Positions 24,689 through 37,360 are shown, counted from the stretch's first letter. The stretch is 64,000 nt of DNA from Urechis unicinctus (GCA_034190875.2 CM067349.1:6000871-6064870); one strand, 5' to 3'. The notes: a model not told the origin generated them from the letters alone. Translations and numbers: made by a program.

Positions 24689-25703
24689 TTAAAGAGACTG
24701 TTCAGCCCCATATAAGGAAAGTGGTTGCCTAGCAAGCTGCTTGGTAACAGCACCTTGGAAACCAAAAATGTTACATTTTCAGACTTTCACTCGCTACGCG
24801 GCGCTGCGGTCTTTGAAAGTAGATCCAAACTCCCGCCGTCTGCAGTTGTTGTTGTTGTGAGAAATTACGCTTGCGAGGGGGTATCTCTTGTAGCACTTTA
24901 CCTCCACTGGCCAGTCCCTCCAATATCACCGAAACGGGTAAATGGGTTGTGGAAATGGAACCGCTTGGGGTCTCAAGTCTCTCGTAATCTGCAGCCTACG
25001 CAGACTGAATGGGCAATTGTTCATTGAGTACCTCCCGAGTACAATATGGAACGCTCGACGTTTCGAACGCCGGATTTATTAATGTGGCAAACGTTTTGGA
25101 TCCATTTTGATCGGCAGGGCTTACGGTGACCGGACCTCCCTTCAATGAAAACTTTATAAACATCGCAGCTGAGTTGTGTTTGCGGACGGACGACAGTGAG
25201 GTTTCAGTTTCAATCTCCAGCGAGCGTCGGCGGGAAATATTTCGGTGTTAGATGATGACGAATACAGTGTGCTTAATTCCATTGTATGATAAAAGGTACC
25301 ATATGGTGGGACAAAAGTTACTATTTATCGTGTTGGTGTTGCCCACAACCTTGATTTGAAGAAAACTACATTTTGAAACTTGAGCGGAAATATACACATC
25401 CGTAGCGAGGTAGTTATAAGGCACGCGTAGTATTTACAACAGCCGACAAACGAGCGGCTGATGGTTTTAGGGAGGTATCGTTATCGATGGACTGACACAG
25501 CTAAATGAAATAGCCTTCTACTGTATATCTTTTGGATTTCCAGTGAAACAAATATGTTTAAAAATTACCAGCATAAATTTGGATGAAGTAAAATTTGACG
25601 CACCAAATAAACGACGGCATTATTTCGTAACCGTATCGAGCGTAGTAATGTATTTACCAAATGATCCCTGATCGCCTTATATGAGGCTGAACAGCCTCTT
25701 TAA
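24689..25703. mobile_element. TTAA-flanked MITE, copy 1 (about 1.0 kb)
   Basis: The left end reads TTAA then agagactgttcagccccata; the right end is its inverse, ending gaacagcctct then TTAA. Terminal inverted repeats are about 25 bp. It shares internal sequence with the three other copies but is longer than they are. TTAA target duplications are used by piggyBac and Kolobok elements; no transposase is present, so the superfamily is open. Confidence 0.85.
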
Positions 25704-26932
25704 GTATCGCCAACTGATTCATGCGCGGAAATGGACAATAGCAACAGCAGATTTAGTGCCTTTCACAGACCCTCTGACACTCACGAGGCTGACACGGGGG
25801 CGCCGAGTGGACCACGTTTTCGGAGAAACAAATCAGGCCCGCGATAATCTGGAAGTGACCTCAAGGAAGGCTGGATGATATGCACGTTAATGGCCAGGCG
25901 TGTCGTGCTTCCGATTAGCTCTTTTGAACTAAGTGGAGCTTGCGCTCTCTTCTGCAACAAGGTAGTACTCGATTGACTGTTGGTCTGTTGGGCTATTCCG
26001 AAGCACTTCTACCACCGGATAACAGGCCATCACGGCGGGCGGAGTACAAAGACCACTCACTGGCGCAATATGGCTGCCGTCACGGTGCCCTTTACACAGT
26101 CACTCTAGTTGGGATCGACATATAATAGGCTGACAGAGGGCGCCACCAACAGACCAGGACGTGAGGGGTACCCTTGAACGTGTGTCACAATACGCACGCT
26201 GGAGCAGTACACGATAACATTGAATCAGATGAACGTTTAAATGTGAGACATATAGTACTTTGCCAAACCTGATTACCTTCTACTGCAGTGGGTGATCGGT
26301 CGCGTCGTATTTGCTGCTGGTAATATTCTACTTGAACTTGTGTGTCTGTCTTCTTGGTGTATGTTCCTCTCGTATCACTTGTTGCCGCCTAAAAGGCCAG
26401 GGCGGTCCGGGGAGACGTGATTTACTCACGCTGACACGTTAAGGGCCAAACTACTCAGAGGTGTCATACGTAACGCCGTCACGTTAAGGCCCTTGGACCA
26501 CAGCGGTGACGTACGTCAACACAGCCAGATGGCTTTATCAGAGTTGATGGACTAATTGTGAGACAGGTGGATTTATCAGAGTTGACGAGTTACTTGTGAG
26601 ACAAGTGGATTTATCCGAAGGGAAAGTGAATACATTGACCTTGCGTCTCGACCAGGGTTTCCGCTAATGTCGTCCCGTGAGTACTCTCTGTCTATTATGG
26701 GATGGACAGCTACAAGCGACTTTCTGACCTTACCTCTTCTTGACTGGCATCTTGCCCTTGTTGCCGCGTTGTTAATGTGTCACTTGGCAGGACAACGTAA
26801 ATAGTATTCACGAACGATGTTATGTTAGCATAGCGTCAAACATGTCTGCCATGGAGAGTGGCGTCGGGTGTGTGCGTAACCCATGGCTATCGTTCCACGT
26901 AGCGAATTGAGGCATCGTGATGAGTTAATGCC
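25704..26932. other. No gene recognised; minisatellite at the right edge
   Basis: A weak 43-46-bp direct repeat (three units, ggatttatcagagttga core) lies at about 26523-26625. The sequence next to 26933 belongs to the gagttaaggcc minisatellite that resumes at 28312. Frames at 25681-25878 and 25940-26125 are unsupported. Confidence 0.4.
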
Positions 26933-28303
26933 CCCGTGGGGGGGGGGGGGGGGGCGGGTTCTCACCATGTGAAGGTTACTAGGGATGTGCCGCCAATTTG
27001 GGTAGGTTTTCTGCCATTTTGGTATACAAATGGGTCGTTATTTCTAAAAGCCAGGGCTAGCAATGGGTCGGTTTTTGGCAATGACCTTGTATACCAATGG
27101 GTCCGTATTTTTTACAGCGAGGTATAGCAATGGGTCATTGTTTTGCAATGGGTATACAAATGAATCAGTATTATGACAGACAGGGATAGCAAGATGTCTT
27201 TAATTAACGAATGAGCCTCAATATTGCGTGTTTGCTCGGGTCCCCTGGGTCAATGGTGGCAAACCCCAGCTGACATCGGGGTCGTGTTTTTTCAGAGACA
27301 AGTTTTATGGCATGATAAGCAAACATAAAGGTCAGGTCAGTACATTCTCCTTCCCTTTCCGGGACCAGCGATTCCCCCCAGATGCGACAAGGAGGGATTT
27401 CAGTTTGCCTACCCCTCTAGCTCAAGCCGGTAACCATCCATCCCGAAGAGAATTGCCTAATTTCTGTCAGCACCTTGACATAATCAAAGTTGCCCAGTTG
27501 ATAACGTTGTCGAGCGTGGGAACGGCGTGAGAATCCCGGTGCGATCGTGTATGCACAATTGACAGAGGTATGGTTTGCCGGACCCTGAACGAGGAACCTC
27601 ATGTGGGGTGCAGAGGTGAGGCATGTTATCTTCCCATTTAATCCAATTTCATGCAGGTGCAGAGGGGAGGCATGTTATCTTCCCATTTAATCCAATTTCA
27701 TTATAATGAAATACCATATATTGTCTACCTCATGGGACCGACGTCCTGGGGCGCTTGATAGCCTGTGGGCCCGAGTCACATATTTTTTATTTATTGGCTG
27801 CTATTTAATCAACTGCCTTGCCGTTATAAGCCAGAGCATCGTTGGGACTGACCACGGAATAAGAGAAGTGTTTTTTGCCGTTGCGTCACTAAAATAACTA
27901 TTTTAAACTTGCTGAAACAGGAAGAATCGATTATGGATGAACATTTTGTGAAGTGGCTCATTTCTAGCAATTTGTCTCAACTAACGACTGTCTTTGAATG
28001 AAATATGCCTTCGCAGCCTTAATAAACGTACTTTTTCATTCTGAATCGTTAGTTCGGTATATGGATGGGTCCCTTGTAGCTCCTCGAGGTGGTCTAGATA
28101 TGATTTGGGATCATTAAATTTTGGTATATGTATGGGTGACCCTTTTAAAAAAATTGTATATGAATGCGTCTTTTTCCAGAGGATTTGGTATGTAAATAGT
28201 TCCCTTTTCTCACTTTGGCTTGGTATAGATATGGTCCGGTTTTTGTTACCCATGGCGGCACACCCCTACCCTTTTTCAAGGAGAAACACCCCCACCCCCG
28301 GGG
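26933..28303 (+). mobile_element. Long GC-tipped transposon, copy C (1.37 kb)
   Basis: It begins CCCGT and a G-run and ends CCCCCGGGG, flanked by the direct repeat ttaatgcc (26925-26932 and 28304-28311; a ninth base, g, also matches). Just inside the ends are subterminal motifs gtgccgcc and ggcggcacacccctaccc. Both end regions consist of degenerate units with gtata..aatgggt or its complement, separated by T-rich sequence. The middle contains a 42-bp direct duplication near 27610-27700 and no recognisable transposase frame. An almost identical copy lies in the opposite direction at 37321-38733. Confidence 0.88.
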
Positions 28304-28311
28304 TTAATGCC

Positions 28312-28735
28312 TCCTGGCTAACTCATGTCTCTTCATTGACGAGTTTAAGCATCCAGACGAGTTAAGGTCTCTGGCAAGTTTATGTCTCTAAATTGGCGAG
28401 TTAAGGCCTCCTGCCTAGCTCATGTCTCTTGATTGACGAGTTTAAGCATCCAGACGAGTTATGGTCTCTGGCTAGTTTATGTCTAAATTGGCGAGTTAAG
28501 GCCTCCTGGCTAGCTCATGTCTCTTCATTGACGAGTTAAAGCATCCAGACGAGTTTAGGTCTGCTAGCGAGTTGAGGCATCATAATGAGTTTAGGTTTAA
28601 CGGCGAGGTAAGGCATCTCGGCGAGGTAAGGCCTCCCAGTGAGTTATGGGCTCCCTGCGAGTTAAGGTGACCCTGCGAGTTAAGGCCTCCCTGCGAGTTA
28701 AGGCCTCCCGGCGAGTTTAGGAATACAGACGGGAG
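28312..28735. repeat. Minisatellite of gagttaaggcctcc units
   Basis: Two or three larger units of about 118 bp (gacgagtt...ctggctagctcatgtctctt) grade into short units of about 18 bp repeating gcgagttaaggcctccc. The left flank of the GC-tipped element at 26905-26932 has the same composition, so that element inserted inside this array. Confidence 0.85.
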
Positions 28736-28784
28736 TAAACCTCCTTACGCCGGTCTGCTGGTGACAATAGGAATGAAGCTTACC

Positions 28785-29165
28785 TTAATGAGACTGTTCA
28801 GCCCCATATTTGTAACGAGGCAAGCTGCATCCGCACCTTGGAAAACAAAAGTTTACAGTTTTCTGACTTTCAGTCGCTACGCGCGCTGCGGTCTCAGAAA
28901 ATAGATCCTTACTTCGGCTGTCGCTATCTTTGCTGTCGGTAATTACCCTTCCTGCTCGTCGGTATGATTTTTTGTGCAATGATGCCCACAACCTTCATCA
29001 ATCTACACTGTTACTTAAGCGAAAGTATACATATCGATAGCCAGGTAGTTATAGATTTTCGATCAAGTAAACTTTGCGGTACAGATTAAAAGATGGCATC
29101 ATTTATGTCTGCCTTTAATGCTGTAATGATCCCTGGGTGCCCGATATGGGAAAACAGCCTCTTTG
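28785..29165. mobile_element. TTAA MITE, copy 2 (degenerate, about 380 bp)
   Basis: The left end ttaatgagactgttcagccc matches the family terminus with one change. The right end (atatgggaaaacagcctctttgg) is mutated and its TTAA has become TTGG. The interior matches copies at 24.7 and 32.1 kb. It lies about 650 bp upstream of the transporter start codon. Confidence 0.75.
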
Positions 29166-29809
29166 GAACGTCTGCGGAATTTAGCCCCTGAATCACACCC
29201 AACAGCTTCCCAATACAGTAATTAGAAGCGGATTGGATGGAGTCAAATTAAGCCGTGATTGTGTCACCGAATCATCTGTTTATGTTTTGATCAAATTGGA
29301 AAAATTGTTCCAACATCGAGAGTTAAATAAGGATCAACTTGACAAACGGGGAGATTTTGGCGGTTAAGTTCCGATGATATAACTGATAACGTTTGAATAA
29401 CGTGCCTTGGTGGCGTTATGTGGCAACAAGACTACTACTTGTATTCATTCATGATTGAATGGAGCGCCCGTTTTTCAACTTCAACAACCTGCCTTATTTT
29501 GTATATTATTTACGTCTCTTCAACAGTAGTCATTGGGACTTAATAAACGCCATTAAATAAGCCGTTATCACTGACTGGACTGGACGATATAATTTCCATA
29601 AGTTTGGTCGCCGACGCAGCGGAAAAGCGCGGGTTGACCACACTGAAGAAGCCCCTGTTTTATAAGGAAGACGCGTCTTTTAATCCCCTTGTCATGTCTG
29701 CAATGTTGCCACCTCTCCACTTGATTATTGACAATCCCAAATCCTTGTTAAATAAGTTGATGTGGTTTTTTTTTCAACAGAGTCACGAATACTCAAACGA
29801 ACCTCTGTG

Positions 29810-32800
29810 ATGGATGCTACAGAAGACACACCTCTCCTGACCAGCTACAACAAAACCAGGGATGCACTCAGTCAGTCCACAGAGGTGATTATTCAAACTC
29901 CAGCCACAACTGAACTGCCAAAGACTATCACATTCATGGGAGCAACGACCGTCATCGTGGGAACGATGGCGGGTACGGGCATCTTCATCTCCCCGACAGG
30001 AGTGACGGCGAGCGTGGGTTCCGTCGGAGCTTCTCTCATCATCTGGGTCGTAGCCGGCTTGTTCAGCATGGTGCTGGCTTTTTGTTACGCTGAGCTGGGC
30101 ACGGCATTACCGCAGTCTGGCGGCGATTACATCTACGTACAGGTGAGATCTCTCGCTCCCTTAGAGGCCACATCTCACTTGTTTTTACGGTTTCTGAACT
30201 TTAAAAAACACGCCAGTCTACTACTGTATCACGTGATTCACTGCGCGTATACAAGTCTTTGATGTCCCCACCCCCCTGTTATGAGTGACGTCAGAGGATG
30301 TTGGGTGCTGTGCCGGCCTTTATCTGCCTCTGGTCGGCGGTTGTCATGGCTTCCATCGGAGCGGCTCTCATGGCGCGCGCCTTCTCGCTCTATTTCTTTT
30401 CCATGCTTAACCTCTCCTGTCATCCGACCCTCCTCCTCATCACCGGGCTCTGGCTCCACAGTAAGTCTCTCATCATATTACCTATGTCTAAACGTTGCCA
30501 TTATATATCTAATGGGTGTCGTACCTTCCCATAGACGCGACATCGATTATCTGAAGTTACTGTATGTGTTTCGGTTTTTCTGGTTGAACTCAAGGAATTC
30601 AGGTTGGTGATTGACGTGAAATCATATGCACCTGTAGGGCCGTGTAATAATTAAATTATATGCTCATAATGAGGTGAATCATAACGCTCCCGCCGAACTC
30701 TCGTGCCCAGATGTATAGCGTCCGTCGTGTTCATTTTCGAGGTAGCTGCTGTGTTAGTGTGTGTGGCATCCGGTTCAAACAGAGAGCCCTATCAGTGTGT
30801 TTCATGAGGTCGTCTGTTCTAACAGTGAGCCCTATCAGAGTGTTTCATGAGGTCGTCTGTTCTAACAGTGAGCCCTATCAGAGTGTTTCATGAGGTCGTC
30901 TGTTCTAACAGTGAGCCCTATCAGAGTGTTTCATGAGGTCGTCTGTTCTAACAGAGAGCCCTGTTCTGTTCTAACAGAGAGCCCTATCAGAGTGTTTCAT
31001 GAGGTCGTCTGTTCTAACAGAGCCCTATCAGAGTGTCATGAGTCGTATCAGTGTGTTTTTCATGAGGTCCTCTGTTCTAACAGTGAGCCCTATCGATGTG
31101 TTTAATGAGGTCGTCTGTTCTAACAGTGAGCCCTATCAGAGTGTTTCATGAGGTCGTCTGTTCAAACAGAGAGCCCTGTCAGAGTGTTTCATGAGGTCGT
31201 CTGTTCAAACAGAGAGCCCTATCAGTGTGTTTCATGGGGTGGTCTGTTCTAACAGTGAGCCGTATCCTTGTGTTTCATGGGCTGGTCTATTCTAATAGTG
31301 AGCTTTATCTTTGTGTTTCGTGGGGTAGCATGTACTAACAGCGAGCCCTATCAATGTGTTTAATGGGGTAGCCTGTGTTAACAGTGAGCACTATCAGTGT
31401 GTTTAATGGGGTAGCCTGTGTTAACAGTGAGCACTATCAGTGTGTTTCATTGGGTGGTCTGTTCTAACAGTGACCTATATCAGTGTGTTTCATTGACTGG
31501 TGGTCTGTTCTAACAGTGAGCCTTATCAGTGTGTTTCATTGGGTAGCCTGTTTAACAGTGAGCCCTTTCAGTGTGTTTCATGTGGTAGTCTGTGTTAACA
31601 GTGAGCCCTTTCAGTGTGTTTCGTGAGGTAGTCTGTGTTAACAGTGAGCCCTTTCAGTGTGTTTCGTGAGGTAGTCTGTGTTAACAGTGAGCCCTTTCAG
31701 TGTGTTTCATGGGGTAGTCTGTGTTAACAGTGAGCACTATCAGTGTGTTTCATGGGGTGGTCTGTTCTAACGGTGAGCTGTATCAGTGTGTTTCATTGGC
31801 TGGTCTGTTCTAACAGATAGCCCTATCAGTGTGTTTCATTGACTGGTCTGTTCTAACAGTGAGCCCTATCAGTGTGTTTCATGGGGTTGCCTGTTTTAAC
31901 AGTGATCCCTATCAGTGTGTTTCATGAGGTAGCCTGTGTTAACAGTGAACCCTATCAGTGTGTTTCAGCAGCCTCAACTGCGTCACCATCACTTGGACGA
32001 CGCGTCTTCTTGTTGTCTTCTCCGTCATCAAGATTCTTGCCTTATCAGTGATCGTCATAATGGGCATCGTGTTGATGACGCTACAAAATGGTGGGCAACA
32101 CGCTGTCAATGCGACAACAAGTGGTTTGAAGATACTGTTCAGCCCCATATAAGGCAATCGGGGATCATTTCGTTATTACATTATTACGTTTAACGCAGAC
32201 GTAAGTAATGCCATCTACTAATTTGTGCCGCAAAGTTTACGTGATGGAAAATGATGTTGAACAGTTTTTAACATTATTATTTTACTGGAAATATTCATGA
32301 TCTACTGTGGAAATCTATTTTGTTCAGTATGTCGTTCCATCGATAACGGTGCCTCCCTAAAACCATGAACCACGCGAATGTTAGCTGTAAATCATAAGGG
32401 GCTCTGAATTTACCTCACTATCGATGTGTATACTTCCGCTTTGGTTACATTATGTAGATTTCATCAAATCTTCACTCATTCAAGTTGTGGGCATCTTTGC
32501 GCACACATTAGACCGACAAGCAGGAAGGGTAATGTCCAACAACATAAATGGCGACAGCCGAAGTAAGGATCTATTTTCTGAGACCACAGCGCCGCGTAGC
32601 GACTGAAAGTCTGAAAACTTAAAACTTTTATTTTCCAAGGTGCGGTTGCCAAGCAGCTTGCTAGGCAACCTCGTTCCAAATATGGAGCTGAACAGTCTCT
32701 TTAATTTCCAAAAACAATCTCCCAATGTTGTTGTCTGTGAGATCGGTTCAATATGTTTTGTTGATATTCAGGCATGACGAATTTTTACGGGCCTTTCTCA

Positions 32801-35800
32801 GGAACAAGCCATGATGCCGGCTCGTGGGCTTCGGCATTCGTGGCTGGTTTTGTGTCTTATGGCGGTTGGTATGTCTGTGTTATCTCGTGTCAGTTCACAC
32901 AAACCTCTCTAGTCATACTGTTGAAATTACTTCCTCTTGTAATGACATTGTTGGCTACGAGTTTCTGTTATTTACAGGGAATCGGTGAACGCTTTAGCAG
33001 GTGAAATGAAAAACCCTAAAAGGTGGAGAATACGCATAACCAAATATATCCCACTATTATCTATATATCAATTTCCTCGTCAAGCAAGTCGATTGTTGTA
33101 TGGTTGCTAGGGACTTGCCATTGTCGCTCTTGGTGTCCATCATCTTCATCACAATCATCTACGTTCTCACCAACATGGCGTATTTCGCCGTTCTCACGCC
33201 CCAGCAGTTCATCGCCTCCGACGCCGTGGCCATGGTGAGTGCTTCCAATTTAAACTCCTTCCCAACGCCAAACAAGATGAAATATGTAGAAAAAACCACC
33301 CTAAAATTTTGATTCATTTTCTTCTGTTAGTTGGCTAATAGAATAATTTCAAATGAATTGAGTGTGGACGAATTGAATAATGGTCACTCCATTATTGTTT
33401 AGCATTTGACAAGCATAACTCTAACAGCATTTCAAATGTGACTTAATAAGTTGAAACGATGTATAATCAAATTTCTAATACGCGAACACCTTTATCATGA
33501 CAATTCCGTCAACCATTGGCGTGCTGGGCGGCACTGCTTGCAGACGTGGGCGGAGCGAGTGCTGCCGAATCAGATGAAATGGATCATGCCGCTGGGCGTG
33601 GCTATGGCGGCTGCTGGGTCCGTGAATGCAATGTATCTACTCTTTCCCAGGTAGAAGGCATATTCAACCTTAAAGCGGCTGTTCAGCCTCATATCGGTTA
33701 CTCAGGGATCATTTTGTTGATACATTACTACATTTAACGCAGACATAAACAATGCCATCTTTTAATTTGCGTCGCAGCGTTTACTTGATCGAAAATCATG
33801 CTGATAAATTATTGTTTGACTGGAAATACTCAATAGAAATGTACAGTAGAAACGTCATTCCATCGATAACGGTGCCTCCCTAAACCCATGAGCTACACGA
33901 ATGTTAGCTGTAAATCATTACGCGCCCTATAATTGACGTGCTCAGGTTACAAAATGTAGATTTCATGAAATCTCCACTTATTGAAGTTGTGAGCATCATT
34001 GCGCAAAAATGATACCGACGAGCAGGAAGGGTAATCTCCGACAACTAAAAATGGCGACAGCCGAAGTAAGGATATATTTTCAGAGACCGCAGCGCCACGT
34101 AACGAATGAAAATATTAAACTTTTGGTTTCAAAGTTGCGGTTGCCAAGAAGCTTGGCAGGCAAATTCGTAGCAAATATAGGGATGAAGATCGAGTCTCTT
34201 TAAGTCAAGCTCATTGATGACAATTTTGAGGGAAGTGAATGTACGGTAGCCTAAGGTCCGCGTTGCGACATCATTTCTTCTTGAATAATGGGGTGTCATT
34301 TAAATTGCCGAGTTGACTATTTTTGGTGGTTATGATATGGATCAAAATGGTTAAGTTTGTTGTCAATAAATCTGTTGAATCAGGTTTATGTGCGTTGGTT
34401 TACTCACCGATTCTTTGGTTGATTATGTTGCTATCACATACGTATGCTCCACTTGATGATTGTTCAGGTACGTGTACGCCGCAGGTAAAGACGGACACCT
34501 ACCAGCTCTCTTTTCTCACCTGCACACACACTACATCACGCCAGTACCCGGCATAGTCCTCATTGTGAGTCATGAAGTGTAAACTCGTCTCATCCTATCA
34601 TATATAGCATCACCTGTCTCTTTTTCTGATCCTACCTGAGTCATATATACCGTTACCTGTCTCTATTATCATCCTACCTGAGTCATATGTAACATCACCT
34701 GTCTCTGATCTGATCCTACCTGAGTCAAATGTAGCATCACCTGTCTCTGATCTGATCCTACCTGAGTAATATGTAATATCACCTGTCTCTGATCTGATCC
34801 TACCTGAGTCATATGTAGCATCACCTGTCTCTGATCTGATCCTACCTGAGTCATATGTAACATCACCTGTCTCTGATCTGATCCTACCTGAGTCAAATGT
34901 AGCATCACCTGTCTCTGGTCTGATCCTACCTGAGTCATCTTTAGCATCACCTGTCTCTGGTCTGATCCTAACTGGGTCATCTGTAGCATCACCTGTCTCT
35001 GGTCTAATCCTACCTCAGTCATATGTACCATCACCTGTCTCTGATCTGATCCTACCTGAGTCATATGTAGCGTTACATAGTCTGATCTTACCTGATTCAT
35101 ATGTTGAGTCACCTGTTTTTGGTCTGATCACATCTCCTAAAACTAGAACCCATATCGCTTGATCATCTAAACATCAATGGCTACCTAAGATTAATATAGT
35201 TCTTACTGAATTATGTTGGGTAACCTGAACATTGAAGATGACCTGAGCATGATACTGTATGTTGCGATTAACGTATAACTGAATTATGCATAACCTGTAT
35301 GATATGCTTTGCTCTATCATCACGGATGACCCGTACATTATTTATAAATCATGAATTATTTGATAACTTGTTTGTTTCATATTACCCACGCTTGGTGGTG
35401 GTTTTTCTTCATTCAGTTTGTGCTCTCGATGATACTGACCTCGATGACCTTCATCGACATCCAGGGCCTGGTACAGATGATCGGCGTGGTGGGCCAGATC
35501 AAACAGATCTTAGCCCTCATGGCCTTGTTGAACCTCAAACGTACACAGCCCCATCTTCCGCGTACCGTCGTTGTAAGAACTGCGTAACATCATTATCGAT
35601 CGCTTCATCATCATGAGCGTTATGACGTCCATGGCGTTGATATGACGTTATGATTACAGATGCCCTGGCTGATTGTGGTGGCGTCGCTACTGGTATTACT
35701 GGCTGTCACGGGGCTTTCTATATACCAGAACCCCACCAGTAACCTGCTGGGGACTCTCCTTGCTCTGTCTGGGCTGCCACTGATGGCCCTGGGCCGCTTC

Positions 35801-36218
35801 TGTAGCAGCAACCCGCGCTCGCAGAGTATTATGGGTAAGGCGAAGATGTGGCCCGGTGTATGGATTGTTTTACTGCCATGTTTGTGATAGATTGTAGTAA
35901 GGTTCTTTGTCCGCCGGTGATACGTTGGTCTAGTTTGTTGTTGATTTTACGCCCCTCCCCCGAAATAAGTACCAATCAAATATCGTCACAGTAAACATTT
36001 TGGCTCGCTTAATGTAGGGGTGTTTATAAAAGAATATATGTGTATGAATCAGTGAGAATGGGAATATATCACGGATAAGGTCTTTATGGTAACCCGTGTG
36101 AGTTTCCGGTTTGCAGGACATTGACGATCTTGGTTGTCTAGTAAGCATGAAGTTTGTTTGTTTGTTTACAGAAGCCGTCACGATTGCAGTTCAACGGATA
36201 TTTCTGGTTGTCCCATAA
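29810..36218 (+). CDS. SLC7-family (LAT-type) amino acid transporter, 11 coding exons
   Basis: Exons: 29810-30142, 30295-30460, 31969-32120, 32772-32868, 32978-33022, 33111-33234, 33544-33650, 34468-34564, 35417-35572, 35660-35834, 36172-36218, giving about 500 residues, the usual size of light-chain amino acid transporters. Hallmarks are the first-helix motif GTMAGTGIFISPTG, the CYAELGTALPQSGGDYIY block, a Cys in the loop after helix 3 (LNLSCHP) where family members bond a heavy chain, GGWESVNALAGEMKNPKR after helix 6, AAGKDGHLPALFSHLH, and a last exon ending in LVVP. It acts in the plasma membrane as an amino acid exchanger; substrate is not predictable. A strong acceptor at about 29780 implies a 5' UTR intron. 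Phases agree at every junction except exon 2/3, which is one base off unless the acceptor before 31959 is used. A TTAA MITE lies in intron 3 and another in intron 7. Confidence 0.92.
30778..31966. repeat. Intronic 43-bp minisatellite, about 28 units
   Basis: Units share gagccctatcagtgtgtttcat and tctgttctaacagt. The array fills most of intron 2 of the transporter gene and runs into the exon 3 acceptor: the last unit supplies cctatcagtgtgtttcag. Each unit carries its own pyrimidine-rich tract ending in AG. Confidence 0.95.
32126..32704. mobile_element. TTAA MITE, copy 3, in transporter intron 3
   Basis: The left terminus is ttgaagatactgttcagccc (TTGA in place of TTAA). The right terminus is ctgaacagtctctttaa with an intact TTAA at 32701-32704. 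It begins only five bases after the predicted donor at 32121. It shares its interior with the copies at 24.7, 28.8 and 33.7 kb. Confidence 0.85.
33670..34203. mobile_element. TTAA MITE, copy 4, in transporter intron 7
   Basis: TTAA at 33670-33673 is followed by agcggctgttcagcctcata; the right end reads gagtctctttaa with TTAA at 34200-34203, its inverted repeat partly degraded. It starts about 19 bases after the exon 7 donor at 33651 and is roughly 85% similar by eye to copy 3. Confidence 0.85.
34575..35110. repeat. 42-bp minisatellite in transporter intron 8
   Basis: About 13 units of catcacctgtctctgatctg / atcctacctgagtcatatgt. The period is a multiple of three, so a 147-codon minus-strand frame with a 14-residue repeat opens; it is not a gene. 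Confidence 0.95.
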
Positions 36219-37320
36219 TTGCATCGTATTTGCTCAGATCATGGCAGGGTTTTATGATCAATATTGGTACGATATCGCCTTAGCATTTTGGTTGCGATAG
36301 TTCCAGCTATTGGAGAGGGGGGGGAGAGAGAGAGAGAAATGAGTGTGAGTGTGTGTGAGAGAGTTTGTATGTGTGCTGTGTGGGTGGGGGGAGCACTCTG
36401 CGTCTATATATTAGGCACATGGAAATGAACACGGCCATGCACAGACCGGCCAGAGCAGCCAACACGACTTTAGAATTTGAAATACCACCACACAGTCATC
36501 AAGCGGTCAACGAAAACCAATTTTAAACAAATTTCATGTCGATACTTCTTGGACGCTCGCTCATTACGACAGAAACCCCCGGTGTCGGTGACAACCACTG
36601 GATCAATCTTTGTCAAGAATCTGATGAAGGTGGTGGCTGCTTGAACCCAAAAGGTTACTCGCCGAAGACCATGAATAATGCGGAGCGGCAACGTGCTATT
36701 CGATGCCCAGTTACACGAACTGATCTTGTGTGGCAGTTATTTGCCATAAAAAAAACTTGATAAAAAGTAAGAATTTTATCATTTTCATGTTGGGAAATAA
36801 ACAAGATGCATCCGACACTTGCTAGCGGGTTAACAAGCATGTAGATTTCTAGGTTTCTCTGAAAGCCATTCTGCCTACATCTCAATCAGATCCCGCCGAC
36901 CAAGGAGCGAATTCGCGTCGAAGTGATGACAGCCTTTTCACCGATATATATATATATATATAAATATATATATATATAGTGTACTATCACTAAAGTTAGG
37001 ATGAAAATGGCAAACAAGGTAAATTAATGAGATGCCGACCAGATGACGTCAAGTGATATGGCATATAAATATCCAGCTGCAACCCATTTGCTTTGTCGTT
37101 CTAATTTTAGACCTACCTGTCAGCGCTGATCACATATTTGAACCACGCTAAGCTTATCACCAAGGACAGCATGAACTATCATTTTCGGACTGAAGTTGTA
37201 CAATTGCAGTTCTTGCTTTGATATTTAGCATATTCATCTTGGTTGTCAACAGGGAACAGGCGCGAAAGCTGGAAAAACTGCAACCGCTAGGTGATGTCTA
37301 CGTGTATGTGTCGTTTCGCG
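36219..37320. other. Transporter 3' flank, no gene
   Basis: Probably contains the 3' UTR; the first AATAAA I see is at 36796-36801. There is also a short GA/GT tract (36315-36400) and a TA run (36944-36978). Frames at 36470-36760 are unsupported on either strand. Confidence 0.5.
36796..36801 (+). terminator. Candidate polyadenylation signal of the transporter gene
   Basis: AATAAA about 580 bp after the stop codon at 36218. No cDNA evidence; it is simply the first canonical hexamer. Confidence 0.35.
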
Positions 37321-37321
37321 C

Positions 37322-37360
<39 letters not shown>

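Noticed and set aside
24689..25703. Autonomous piggyBac element
   Set aside because: TTAA ends are present but no transposase frame or DDD-type motif is visible in the interior.
30238..30610. Alternative frames overlapping transporter exon 2
   Set aside because: The frame starting at 30298 carries the transporter helices and has proper splice sites; the others are shadows.
34669..35112. 147-codon minus-strand frame with a 14-residue repeat
   Set aside because: 42-bp intronic minisatellite, antisense to the transporter gene.
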